Shown: positions 34,876-47,700 of the stretch, piece by piece
Layout of the letters: each line of letters starts with the position of its first letter
How positions within the stretch are numbered: position 1 is the first letter of the stretch
Assembly (NCBI GenBank): GCA_013399875.1
Contig: VXAZ01007724.1
Coordinates: 205,960 to 269,959, forward strand
DNA from: Gymnorhina tibicen
Lineage: Eukaryota > Chordata > Aves > Passeriformes > Artamidae
DNA length: 64,000 bases
Direction of reading: 5' to 3'
The notes under the pieces: model-generated
What the model was told of the DNA's origin: nothing
The model's database searches: none
What the model saw: only the letters and a program-made list of their open reading frames with translations
Program-made: the position numbers and the translations under genes

Positions 34876-37800
34876 ACCTGTCTCTTTCCACTTTGACTAG
34901 TCAAAAAGGAAAATGCTGTCAAAGCTTTTGTCTGTCCTTCTGTTCACTAGGTAACAGGCAGGGTCTGCGAGCAGAGCATGTCCACAGAAGCCCACAGGTG
35001 CAGGGAACACAAGTCCAAAGGCTGGTTTCTCCCTTCACAACTCTCTGCCCTCAGACCCTGCTTGCTCCTGAGGACAGGAAGCACAGATGTGTTCAGGGGA
35101 CACTGACAGGTTAGAATATGCTGGACTGTCCTTATGCACATGAAAATTGAGTGAGCCCTGGAGAAGGCCCCAGATGTAAAGTGAATTGAGATAGCTACGG
35201 AAATAAGGAGACAGGTACTCTGAAATTATTTTGAGCCACAGGTCGCTTGCAGCATGGCCAACATCACTGGCTGAGTTTTAAAGGTACCACAAAAGCTGCA
35301 AGTACTGAAAAAAGTATGTGTCTGGATATTCTTCCAAGTCCTACATCCTGTAACAAAAAAATTATTTTTCTCTCTATATTTGCACCAATGAGTATTTCAA
35401 CTCATATGCTCTACAAGCAGAAGTTATTTGTCATAAAATAAATGGTGCAAAATTCTTAGCAATCAATAAAATATGGATAGGAATGCAGTGAAAAGGAGAG
35501 GTAGATTAAAAAATCCTAAAACTTGACATGAATTTAAAAACACTGCTACTTTTTTTACCTGTTGCTTTTTGTGTTCTTCCCATGTAGTACAGCCCTATTA
35601 AAAATAAAATTTTCACTAATAATTTAGGATCTTTTAAGTAAAATGGCTGGCTTATGAGAAAATGTAAAGGACGTTTGATTTTGATTTATTACTCTGCTTC
35701 TGCCTAGGAATATGTGTCAGCAGCTACATGAATCATTTTTAAACTCAAGGCCTTGAGATTCACCCTCAGGACTCTCATCAGAAAGAAAGGATGTCCAAAC
35801 TGAAAAGAAGAAAATATTAAAAATACAGCAATGTTGTGGCAGTCATTTGGCAACAGCTGTTAGTTGTATTATTAATTGAAAATGAATCAAGAAGAAAAAA
35901 AATCTTAATAGATTTTGACAAGCAACCTAATGCAGTGCTTGGTGAATACATTTGATAATCCAGAACAAAGGTTTATGGAGGTTATGGTGTTCCTAAAGTC
36001 TTGCCAGGGAGTCTCTATTCAAAGGTGGACAAAATTCCTGTGAAGTCAGATTAATCCACTTTCAAATGAAATATATCTGCGTGTCTTTCACCTCTTGTAT
36101 GGTTAGCTGCTCAATGTATCTCTGTCTTTGTTTTGGTATCTGACATATAACCAGTAACAAATTCCTACACCTGGAGGCCATTCCTATGAGAAACAAGACA
36201 TTCATAACTCTTCATATCTTTAAAGAACAATATATCCTGAGAGAAGCACTTGGATGGTAAATATGTATCACGCTGTCTTCACCCCATACCAAAAAGTCAC
36301 AGAGTAATCAACTATATTTAAATTTTCATTTTTTAAAAAATCTCATTTTACATCTGCTTTTCTCTGAAAAGAAGCAGCTCCAGAAATGGATGTTCCAAAA
36401 TTTTTAAAATTAACAAATGATGATTGTAGGTACATTTGCTTAATTTTTTTCAGCAGTCCAGATTAAAAAATCCACTTGCAGGAACTTTATCTTGGAAAAA
36501 CTATCAGCGAAGAACAAGATTCTACCCCTAGGAAAGTAGAAATACAGAATTTACAAGAATGATGAATATTCAAAAGCTATGTCAAGAAACAGTATTTTAA
36601 AAACTATTACACAAGCCAAATTCATTTGTACTACAAGTGTTTCATGTTACATTGCACTCACTCTTAGTTTCCTGAATTAATGGGATATTAGCTGAACAAG
36701 AAGATGGTGTCTCAAAATAAATAAATCAGCATGTTGAATACAAAATGGGGGCGTTTTGTACTTTAATGTATATTAAAATTTTTAACAACAGTATCGTGTA
36801 ACAGTAATCTATCACAATCAGAAAAAAATGGTTTTCTAATAATAATATTTTACCCCCTTTCATGATAGTTCACAAATGAGGCTTTTGCATCAGCAATTTA
36901 TAGGTTTATAATTAATCATTTGCCATGGCAGCAATTACAAAAAATAATTTGAAAATACATGCTATTGCATTTTGCAATGCATTTTTAATATTTCAGCATA
37001 CAATGCAACTGCTGTTTTACCAGAGCATTTTGAAACTCTTGGAGAATGTACTGCACTACACAAATTTGAGGTTAGAAGAAAAAATTTTGAGTATTTTAAA
37101 AAAAAGTATGGTATTTTACATCAATTTTTTTTAAAATCAGAAAATGCAATAGTTAATATATATTATCAGGACCACTGAGAAACTCTTGGAGATAGTATCA
37201 CACCTCAACCAAATCTAATCTATTTACTAAAACAGAGGACTATAAGAAAAAATCCAAAAGCATGGTTATATAGGGGTACAAAATTCTGTCAAAAACCAGG
37301 ATATGTTTTGTTTGATTTTCCTAATTTAAAGCAGTATTCCTTTTTTATTCTCTTCAAAAGGGCAAATGTCCACTTTGAAAATGGAGGATTCCTCTCTAAA
37401 GCACAGAAGGATACTCTATTTAAGCAAATGCAAAGGATTACACAAGTAAACACACTTGTATTCGATGCAGTTATTTTCATAGATGCCTAATCCATTTCAC
37501 TATGAAAGTAACTTTTAATCAGAACTGATTACAACTGGATTAAAGCCTAGACTTGGGAAATTCATTCAAGGGAAAGGATCTACACTGTGTTATCAGCCGT
37601 TGTCATTTCATGTTGCAGACAAAGTAAATAGAGAAAACCTCATCATAGGAGAGATTTCTGAGGAAGAAGCAGTCTTAGCTTCTGAAGTCCCTCGTTTTAT
37701 TTTCATCTTCAATTCAAGTAAAGTGAAGTCTAACTCACCGTGGTGGTTAGATATATAGCGAATAGTTGCATTTTCTGTTTGAACACTTTTAGATGCAATC

Positions 37801-38469
37801 TGTTGATCTAAAATGTATTTCTTGAAAGAACAGTTGGAGAGAGAACAAAATCTCATTTAATCTACCCTCTTCCCTTTGGACAGATCCCATGATAGCTATA
37901 TCTGCTTCTGGGACTGCAAGTGCCTTACCAAATTCCAGGTAGGCTTCTACTCTTGCACCTTCCCTAGTGTTACAGATGGAATTGAACTGTTCCTTGAAAA
38001 CATCATAAGCATGCTATCGAAATACTGTGTAACAGAAATACTGAGAACTAACTAAGGAAATAGGAAGGAAATAGGGGCCAGCTAAGGAAATAGGAAGAGG
38101 ATCAGCAACTTTAAAATACTTTAATATTGAATCATGATCATAAATATAATGAAAAATGTCATGCTTTAATCCTGAAGAGTGTACCAAGAGAAAAACAAGA
38201 CAAAACTATGTGAAAAGAAAACAAAAGACTTCCTTAGGGACCTCAATTATAGACTGCAGATTGGGCTTCACTATTCTGCAATGGGTAGTGAACACAAATC
38301 CGCTTCTCCCTCTCCTAGCATGAGACTTTTCAGGGACTTTATCTAATGCTTAAAAATTGCATAAGGTATGTACTGGCTGCGAATGTGAAAAGCTTTGGGG
38401 TTTTTTTGACTGAGGGATGAGTTTTGCAAATGATTTTTAAAATGTGAAGAAAAACATCCACCTTACGGA
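34876..38469. other. Unassigned stretch, GC-richer at its left end
   Basis: 34890-35120 is less AT-rich than its flanks and has overlapping short open frames on both strands; I do not recognise it. The rest is AT-rich. A small direct repeat, CTAAGGAAATAGGAAG, occurs twice near 38052-38100. No gene was recognised. Confidence 0.45.
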
Positions 38470-38700
38470 ACTCTGTTGACGACAGCACTTGCAACACTGT
38501 CAGGGTGCCAGAAGGGGCTGGCAAGGGGTCCTAGGATGGCGATGGCAGGGCCTGGCAGCCACAGCCTGTCCCACCCCCAGCCAGGGGCAAGGAGGCCAGG
38601 GACGCTGGAGCAGCCCCAGTCCCAGGCCTTGGCACATCCCTGGGGGCAAGGCCTGGGGACAGGAACAGACCATGTCAGCCAGGCTGACACATGCTGACTA
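38470..38700. other. GC-rich island of unknown origin
   Basis: Within AT-rich intron, about 230 bp switches to GC-rich sequence with many CCCAGCC, GGGGCAAGG and CAGGCC words. Near the right end a perfect hairpin, TGTCAGCC-A-GGCTGACA, spans 38673-38689. Open frames exist on both strands but look compositional. Possible sources are an unrecognised repeat, a promoter-like CpG-poor island or a foreign insertion. Confidence 0.5.
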
Positions 38701-38939
38701 ATCTAACTCCAGGAAAAAAACCAAACCAAACAACTAACTCCTACTATCATTCACAAATCAAGTCGCAGAATGTACATGTAAGCAAAGATAAGTAAAAAAA
38801 GAAACAGAATTAAACAGAATCCTCTCCTGGAAATACAGAGTCTCAGGAAGTCTGGTTATAGTCTCTCTTAAATTTTAAATTTAAAAATATGATGGCAACT
38901 CATAAAGGCAGTTACAAAGATATAAGGTAAATTTGCTGG

Positions 38940-39790
38940 TTACTGTGTTCGATCAGAGCCTATCTTCAGTCTTAGAGACCAGCGAAAGCCTACTCGTACT
39001 GCTTCTGCTGCTGCTCCTGGGCTTGACAAAGTCGGCAAGCAAATGAAAACACACTCTGGAGCACATTCAGAAAAGATGGACACCACCTAAGAGAAAAGGT
39101 CTAAACTTATTGCAAGGCTTCGCGTTCCCCATTCGCACAGGCACCAATGGTGTGAAGGCGGCAAAGCTGAATATTGAAAAGAAGACAAAAGCTGCCACAC
39201 AACTGGCAAATGTTGAATTTCCTGGAGAGACCACAAGTTTCTTGGTGTTTTCTGAATGTAATTTCTTGTTCCCTTTCTAGTCAGATATGGACTGAATTAT
39301 AATGGTCCCCAAATGTCATCTTGGTTGTTATCATTGTAAAAATGGTGTAAAATTGGTTCATATATAGGTTGTGCTTGTTTGTTCATGTAGATGGCCAATA
39401 GATAAGGAGCTTGTGTTAATTTTGTAAAGTTTTTGTTCCTTTTTTCTTAGGAGGCATCTCAACTGCAGATGGATTATTTTTACTGGGTAAGATGTCTTGA
39501 GGAGCATTTTCTTTATATATAATCTTTGGCAAATCATTGTCATCATACTAGTTTTTTGTTCTGTATGATTTATTACAAGGCAAGATTTTATCAGACACAT
39601 TTTTTCAGATTGTAACTGAAAATGAATGCATTGTTTTAAAAGATGAAGACTGATGGGAAACCAGATGCATGCATATTTATTGATCTAATGTAGATTATTC
39701 ATGAATTCTGTGAGTAGCTATGTTTTTAAATCACAGGATTTGTGAGTCTTATAAAAATTAAAATAAAAATATTAATAAAAAATATATAAA
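38940..39790 (+). pseudogene. Possible retrocopy of an unidentified mRNA
   Basis: From about 38941 the sequence looks transcript-like rather than intronic. One plus frame reads RDQRKPTRTASAAAPGLDKV and continues to a stop after EKMDTT. A second frame downstream reads GTNGVKAAKLNIEKKTKAAT and ends at FLFPF. Then comes a 3'-UTR-like T/A-rich stretch ending in an A-rich run with overlapping AATAAA signals near 39757-39790. I could not assign the parent gene and no clear target duplication was found. Processed retrocopies are rare in birds, so this is a weak call; an old repeat is equally possible. Confidence 0.25.
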
Positions 39791-41217
39791 ACAGTATCCT
39801 CAATCAGTTCTATATTTATAATTTCCTTTTCACATGTCTACCAATACTGGTTTTGTCCACTCCAATGTGAATTAAGTACAAAACCTCAAAATATGAAAGA
39901 TAAAAAGGTGACCTTATTGTTAAAGCTGTAACATTATTAACACAATATATATGCAAAAAAAAAAAAATAAATCCAAAACAACATAAACCAGAACTGCAAT
40001 AAGTTAGGCCCCTTTATAAATCTATAACCAGTGTATCTCTAACCATAAGCAGGCATTTTAGCATTACCAAACTGGTGGATAGCAGCTTCTGGAAGAGAAC
40101 CTCATTGACACTTTGCTTCATTTTCACTGCCACTGCAAAATTTCATTGTCACCTTTAACTGCATTTCTGAAATTATTGTCCTCAACCACAGCAATACCCA
40201 CAACAGTTTGGGAAAAGGAAAATTAAGCTGGAAAAGGGAAATGTGGATCAAGAAGGAGAGATAAGTATGAATTAGGGCACCCCTGTGAAGTTCAACTTAA
40301 TGCTTTATTCTAAATCTTCATTTCAGTTCCCTAGCCAAAACTTCAAGGGTGTGTGTTTGGAGAATTTGTTTTGATGCCTTGGTAATTCTTTCTTCTAGAA
40401 CTAGAGCTGTAAATAATAACCCCTTATCTAGAAAAAGGACACCGGTTAGCTGAATTAAAGACAATAAAGTCACCACTTAATTTCACAATAAAGACTGATC
40501 TGTAAAAGTATTGTTAACATGTGGACTGGTCCTTTGGGGCAGAGCCTTTAAACAGTCTAGTGCATTAATCTTCTGAGTCAGTGTCCTAGTTCTCATCCCA
40601 GTTGAGCTAAAAATTACAATAATGTAGTATTTGCTTTAGGGCGAAATCTTATTCATTCCCTTTCCCTAAAGTTAAACACGTTTTATCATACATGTAATTT
40701 CCATACTTTGTTTGGATGAATTAGTCTTCCTTGTTTAAAAACAGAAGACTTAAATTATTGGTTCATATTTCTCCTGTGTAAAGTTCAAAGACATAGAGAT
40801 AAACCCATGTTTATAAAAGTTTTTCTACTATGCAAAACCAGACATTTTACAGACACTTGCAATGTAATGCTTTCCTCATACCAAGATCTTTAACTTTTCT
40901 AGTAGATATAGCATGGTATTTTAGACCTTCAGAACAAAGCAAACTTCTTACAGTCCTCAGTACCTCTGAAAAGATGTGAATGTCTAGAAGTATGAAAAGC
41001 CAAGCTTAATAAACATTAAGATTAGGAACCTCTTCCAATGTCCAACAGAAATTAAAAGCAAAACCTTGAAATGGTGAGCAGAGAGCAATTTTATATCTAA
41101 GAGAAAGACTGTAAAGGATTTGGCCACAGAATCTATCCTACGTGATCGTGTATGTCTCACTGCTTCCAGTTCAGGACTTTCAGTCTGGTGACACAAATAA
41201 GAAGAGAGCTTCACCTG
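39791..41217. other. Unassigned stretch
   Basis: AT-rich, with a poly-A run around 39955-39967. No feature recognised. Confidence 0.5.
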
Positions 41218-41742
41218 TGTACTGGTCTTGGCTAGGAGAGATCATTTTCTCCATAGCAGCTCATACGGTGCTGCTTTGGACTTGTGACCCAAACAGTGCT
41301 GATAACACAGGGATGCTTTAGCCTTGTCAAAGCAGTGCTTACAGCAACAAGGACTTTTCTGCTTCTCACACCACTCCACCAGTGAGAAGACTGGTGAAGC
41401 TGACCCAAGGGACACCCCACATCACACGAAATCACAATCAATGATAAAAGTGGGGGAAAGAAGGAGAAACAAAGCGCACTTGGAGTGGTGGCATTTGCTG
41501 TCCCAGGTCACCGTAATGTGTGATGGAGCTCTGCTTTCCCGAGGAGGGCTGAACAACAGCCTGCCCATGGGAAGTGGTGAATGAATTCCTTGCTTTCCTT
41601 TGCTTGTGTACATGACTTTTACCTTCTCTATTAAAATGTATTTACCTCACTTGTATCACTCCTGTTGTCTCCTCCATTCCATTTTGTGGGGAGTGAGGAA
41701 GTGGCTGTGTGTGGCAGGGCTGCCTACTGGGCTTAGCCCAGA
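41218..41742 (+). mobile_element. Solo LTR, about 525 bp, ERVL-like
   Basis: It starts TGTACTGGTCTTGGCTAGG and CATTTTCTCCATAGCAGC, continues GTGCTGATAACACAGGGATG, TTTTCTGCTTCTCACACCAC and GGAAGTGGTGAATGAATTCC, and ends near GGGCTGCCTACTGGGCTTAG. This order is that of a common bird ERVL LTR. A TATA-like GATAAAAG lies at 41443-41450 and a polyadenylation-type ATTAAA at 41630-41635, giving U3-R-U5 on the plus strand. No internal coding region flanks it. I found no clear target duplication; the 3' end has decayed. The 112 bp element at 16642 is a deleted relative. Confidence 0.85.
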
Positions 41743-43424
41743 ATAAGATATCATTATATTTTAAGTGTAAAAATACATTTGTGTATTTACAGAGGAAAGG
41801 TTAAAAATATACACATATATAAATAACAGCATGTCTACCAACAAAAGGAACACAGTACAGTAGTCCTGGTTAGGAAGCCAAGATTATATTATAATCTGGG
41901 AACTTGCCAATTGCCATTTAATGGCTACAGAAACACATGGGAGTTTTATTGTCTTTTTTTTTTTTAATTTTAGAACAATTTGTGGCTGAAGAGCAGCAGA
42001 GATTTTCCACAGTAGATGTTCACACCACCAGATGGTGAAAGAATAACAAACATGGAAACAAACAAGAGAGGAACAACCAAGGAATAATTTCTCCCCTACT
42101 TCTGAAATCAATCTCCAAAACACATGGTCCATCTCATAGAAGAAGAAAAACAAGGTTAGAACATCAGACAAACTTTTTTCCCTAGCTTGTCTGCCTCCTA
42201 TGTCTGTCCTATATGATTAACTATATGACTGAGTCTGGGAGAGAGAGTGTTGGTAGATATCAAGCAAAGAAAATACAGTGCCGGAACACTGTTCCTGATG
42301 AGTGATCAGTCCATCTTGTGCCCTACAAAGCCTTCTCCAGCAGGTAGACTACAAAATTTCCTGCAGGTGGATGCCAAAAATTGCATCAGAATACACAGGA
42401 AGGATGATGTACCAGCAAATATCTGTCACCATAAGAGAAACTGAGCTAGGTTTCACAGAACATTTTTCCCCTTCTCTTTGTACACTTTTGATTAGCAGAG
42501 AACTTTCTGATTCTTACCCTGATAGTGGAAAACAAGGTCTAAGCAACAAGGCTTTTAGTTGTACCAATGCCCTCATAAAGTCTACAACTGTACCAAAACG
42601 GAGTCCTTAGAAATCTAAAAGAAACAGTAGATTGTTCTGTCTGTCTCTCTGATGGTCTGAGTTATTCTTCAAATGACTCTTGGGAAAACAGTAAGAATAT
42701 ATCAGTATTTTGAACACAAAAGAAAACTGTGAGAATTAAGTCCATTGTTCAGAGAAGCTTTTTAAAAGTGTCAAAACCGTAGGTGTAGAAAATCCAATAT
42801 TTACTTAAAATTGAAAACAAAGGACATTCAGTATTTACTCTTAGCTGAGAGCTGACAGATGAAACTCTCAAACAAGTGTTCATGACAATATTTTTAGAAG
42901 AAGCACATATTTCTGTTCCTTCAGGAATGGAGGAGTGCACTGTACAGTACCTGGTGGAATTAGAAAAACAATGTAAGACTCTTTCAAATTTTGAGTTTGA
43001 ATTTCTAGCAGTTCTCTTGTCAGTGAAGTGTAGACATTGAAAAAAGTCTACACTAGAGATGTAATTTCTGTTACAACATTTCAGAAATTCCTTGTGGGAA
43101 ATCAAACATACAAAAACCTGAATATGAAATAGAGTTCTTAGAACTTCAAGAAAAAATTTCAGTACCCATACACAAAATAAAGTTATTTTAATCCTACACA
43201 CTAGCAAGATGTATCACTTACTAAAATAACTAAACTTTCAAACTGATTCTTCACTATGACCTCCTCTTGATCCTGAGTAGAAACCAATCACATATAATTA
43301 AGTTGGAGTTTTCACCGATAGCTATAAATAAGTGTTCTGCAATGCAATCACATGTGAAATTCCAGAGGTTCATCATGGATATTTCCTTATCTAGCTCAAA
43401 CAGAATGTGTCGTTATAAAAATTT
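41743..43424. other. Unassigned stretch
   Basis: AT-rich intronic DNA with a T run at 41952-41965. A 152-codon minus frame at 42749-43207 has no recognisable domain and looks like chance. Confidence 0.5.
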
Positions 43425-43725
43425 TATGCTTCACAACCCTTTTGGTGAGGAAATTTGTCCTAATATCCAACCTAAAACTTGCCTGGCCACTTTGAGGCCA
43501 TGACATCTTGTCCTGTGACATGTTACTTGTGAGAAGAGACAGACCTCCACCTTACTATCTTCTACCTCCTTTCAGGCAGTTGTAAAGAGCAATAAGGTTT
43601 CTTCTGAGCCTCCTTTTCTCCAGACAGGACAACACCATCTTCCTCAGCTGCTCCTCAAAAGACTTGTGCTCCAGACCCTTCACCAACTTCGTTGCCCTTT
43701 ACACACACAGTGTCCAATTACAGTT
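43425..43725 (-). mobile_element. CR1 LINE fragment, minus strand
   Basis: The plus strand reads CCTAATATCCAACCTAAAAC, TTGAGGCCATGACATCTTG, GGCAGTTGTAAAGAGCAAT, CTTCTGAGCCTCCTTTTCTCC and CTCAGCTGCTCCTCAAAAG. This is the reversed CR1 3' UTR to ORF2 junction. The last 150 bp or so of the 3' end is missing or too degraded to see. Confidence 0.9.
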
Positions 43726-46289
43726 TAAAACCCCATGTGCAAAAACTGTGATAGACGAGGTTAAGCTTACTTTAAGACCAGTACAGGAACCTGGAAACTG
43801 GCTGTGGTGTCTTAGTTGTGGATTTTGGGGACTGTCATAAGGTATTCCTCCAGAGCAGAAGCATTCAATTTATGTAAGATACTGCTATAGCCCTGTAAGG
43901 TAATTTAAATTACATTGGAGCCTCTGAGCAGGAAGCAATGAGATCGTTAAACACATTTCATTTTCATATTCACTTAGCAGTCCAATATGAACTAACCTGC
44001 ACTTCAGCAGGGAATCACTAACCCCAGTAAACACTTTCATTTTAAACAGATGTCACTAAGAAAGATATTTAAACTAAAAAAAAGTAAGAATTCTTAATAA
44101 GAAAAAAAAGGATGCTTGTTCAAGAAAGTGGCAGAAATTGCTTTCTGAAATGATTTTCTTAACTGATGTGATTTTCTATGTACATAGGGACATAGGGTCA
44201 TGGAATACCTTATCATTATTTCAATTAGCACAGTAGATTATTATCTGGGATATCATGATAGGCTGTTCTACTAAAGCATGCAAAGAGTGTTCTTTTTTGA
44301 ACTGGAAAGTTTATTGAATTCGTCTTTATATCAATATAAATTATCTTGTCTATAATAAGGAGATGAGATAGGCCTTACTCCATTAAATAAATAATTAATA
44401 TCTCACTCTTAAAAGAATTTAATTTTGATAGATTCCCTTACTTATTTTTAAGTATTCATGCTTATTCAGCAGTATTAAACTTGCAAATAACTTGATAAAC
44501 AATAAATTTTTCTTGTTTTGCAGAGGAGTACACGTGCAACTTTAAAATTATATTCTAATTATTATAATACTACAAAAATCCCATGTGAACTATGGCAAAG
44601 AACTTCTAAAAAGGCATAAGAATATTTACAGATGTGGACAAAAGACTCGAACTTCCAGGGTAGTTAATTGGTGTTTATGAGGCTCATCTCTATCTTTGGG
44701 AGCATCTATTCAACCATTAACTGTGTTTATTTACCATTTGTATTGTGCTCTCAGTCAGGAACCAAACTAGATATCCAGTGAATAGATAATTTCTTGTAGG
44801 GATCCTTGAAGCTATTGTTCATATTTTGTGAAGACAGAAAGCAGAAGGAGATTGACACTCTTCTCACCCTTCATGATTAGCCTGGACTAATTTTCAGTGA
44901 CATTCTTTGATAAATAGAAATGCATATTACTTTACTAGTTAATATCTTATAGTAAAACAAACAAACCATCTTATACATGACTAAGATCTTTGTAAAATTG
45001 TTGCTGCAACAGCAGAACATTATAAATACAAATACAAATATCTAAGGTTTTTTTCACATTCAGTTAAATGACAAATGAGTTTCCCATCCTGCCAATGTCT
45101 ACACTTAAATTCAAAACTGCAACAAATGAAGGTTTTTTCTCTTATTTTATAACAGTTGCAGCAGAACTGCTGATTTGAAAGGACATATGACCTACAGATT
45201 ACTTCACTGTGTATATTTGGTTCAGAAAGACAGATGCATCTGGGAAGAGCTGTGTGGAACTAACATACTCCAGATAGGATTTTCCATGTAAGCACAGGAA
45301 TTGCACTGCAGGTTGCACTTTCCCAAAGCAAGTGGCAATAGAAAGTGGGCTGCTATAGCTGCAACAAAGAGCACATAGTCTAGGTTTCCTCAGAAAACAA
45401 AAGAGCTCCTGGGGTTGAGTTACCAGTCGAATGTTGGCTGTTGCTGTTTGATGAGCCACACTTGACATAAGTAAAGAGCAAGCAAGGATAGATCCTAAAT
45501 CAAGTTTATTAATAAAAAAACCTCATAATTTCGTAAAGGTGGAATGTTGAATTTGCAATTCAAACTCCCAGGAAAAGATTTCCTATAAATTTGAGCATTT
45601 CAAAAGATGCTCAGAATTTGAAGACAGGTAGTGGCGGGGGGATTTATATGTGAAAAGGTGTGAGTAGGAGAAGGGAGAACCCTATTAAAACACTAAGTAT
45701 CTGAATGAATTATTTGTTCTTCTTTTCACTAATAACTTCACTTTTTGTTTTATTTTCTTTTTACAGAGAAGCTAATGATGCTCTAAAAATATAAGCATTT
45801 CATGTTTTCTGGGGTTCCCTGAATATTTTGATCTAAGAAAACATATAGTCTTATATGCATAATCTTCGCAAATAAACCTAAGATCTAGACGTTGACTTCT
45901 TCCCTCTCTTTTTCCAGCATTATCAGTACATGCTTATTTATAAATTCAGCAGAGTGTTTTGCTGCAGTTAGGTAGGAAAACAAACAGGAATCAGTACAGG
46001 TTACTGCAGGTAATTATTAATTACATAACTAGTTACTATTATACCCCACAACTAATTACCAAAAGTAAATAATAACCACAAATACAGAACAATTCCTAGA
46101 AAGCCATTCAAAGTCAAAGGATTTTGAAAGTCTTAAAACTTTAGGTTATGCATGGAAAGTAGTTTTGACATTCACAGCCAAAATTACATAGTTGCAGCAA
46201 ATTTCTATGCAGAGACTACACAATTTTTCCCCAGAGGAAAACAAAACAAAGCGAAACACAGGTCCTAGAGCCAATCAACTGATAAACTA
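43726..46289. other. Unassigned stretch
   Basis: AT-rich intronic DNA. No feature recognised. Confidence 0.5.
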
Positions 46290-47700
46290 GATTGCTGGTT
46301 GCCTGATGGAGATGAGGTTGCTGCACCTCCCTATTTTTAATCCATGATTTAGAAGCAATGTGAGGTCAAGTGGTGTTCCCACAAGGCACATACACAGAAG
46401 CAACACGCAACGAGTGACAAACAAATAGAACCGCTCAGCACTCAAACACAAACAGCACAAACAGCCTCATTCTTCTCCAGCTAACCAGGAGGAAGGATGA
46501 TTTATAACTGGAAATATACTCACATACTCAGCATGGATTGCTCCTGTAACTTGCTGTACTTGGTCTATCCAGTAGCCATTACCTGGACTTTGCACTTGGT
46601 GCCATCTGGACATACAACTCTGGGGCCTTCAGCTCCCCTCCAGCTCCAGGTACAGACCCCCTTTTAATCCTGGACATAGTCACACACCGCCGCTCAACCC
46701 AGCACACTTACTGATCCCCCACAGCCTTACACACTGAGTACATCCAGTACCCCTGGACCCTCAGTTCCTCATGCCGTCCAGCTGGCTCCTGGCTCCCTGG
46801 TCTCCCCTTGCCTCATGCACAGAGATACACAGCTACAAACAGGGCTCTTAAACCACATACCAGTTGCTCTAGACTGGTCTTGGCTATTCCAGCTGACTCC
46901 TGAGCGTTCCGGTCTGGACTTTTGGCCAAATGGATATGCATCACCCAAGCCACTCATCCAGCTTGCTGGCTATTCCAGCCTGAGACCTTATAGTGATCCC
47001 ATACTGGCAGAGACACCCACGTAATACACAAACTCTCTGCATTTTCCAGTTTGCTGGCACCAGACACACAGACCCCTTTGACTCATGGTCCTGTTCCAGC
47101 TGCTAGCAGTTAAATCTCCATGCACACATGCATACAAGAGAGAGACCTTTTACTCAGGAAATGGAGTTAGAAATGGAGCATAATAAACACAGAACAGACT
47201 GCTGATCCAGGGCAGGGCAAGGCTAGATAATGGTGCTGAGCAAAGCCTGTTTGCACATGGCTAGCCCCTTTTATCCTCTTCCCCCTCCATTTTCCTTTGC
47301 TTTCCCTGTCTCCAGTACATCTCAATCATCCCTTTCCCTGCCTATGGTCCTCCCTCTAAACATCCAAGAACAAGTCTACACAATCCCACTCTCACCTGCA
47401 TCTCATAATGTGTCCCATATCCCTGTAGGCAGTAGCTTTCCCAGTCTGAAGGTTGATCAGGGCAGTGTCTCCTTCTGACTCTTCACGATGGGTTTCAGCC
47501 CTGACCCATAGGGCTGAGGCTGTCCTGGGTCAACCCTGGGAGGAGCTCAGGCTCAAGTCTCATTCAGACAGGGGGTTTTATTCTCTTTGCACTGCACCTC
47601 TGCCCTACTTTGAGTGCGTGGAGAAGAGCCTTTTGTCAGATAAGCTGGAAAAGCTGTTTTTCTGTCAAGAACACACTTTTTTCCTGCTTCAGAATTTGTA
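46290..47700 (-). mobile_element. Probable dispersed repeat, possibly LTR-derived
   Basis: This 1.4 kb stretch is GC-richer than the flanking intron and has imperfect internal repeats such as GGCTATTCCAGCTGACTCCTG (46884) and GGCTATTCCAGCCTGAGACC (46968). On the minus strand a TATA-like GGATAAAAGGGGC at about 47263-47275 is preceded by a purine-rich run and followed by GC-rich sequence, which suits an LTR promoter. No TG/CA ends, target duplication or retroviral protein motif was found, so the class is not settled. Confidence 0.35.

Noticed and set aside
42749..43207. 152-codon minus-strand open frame
   Set aside because: No recognisable domain; AT-rich, intronic; partner exons and conservation cannot be shown.
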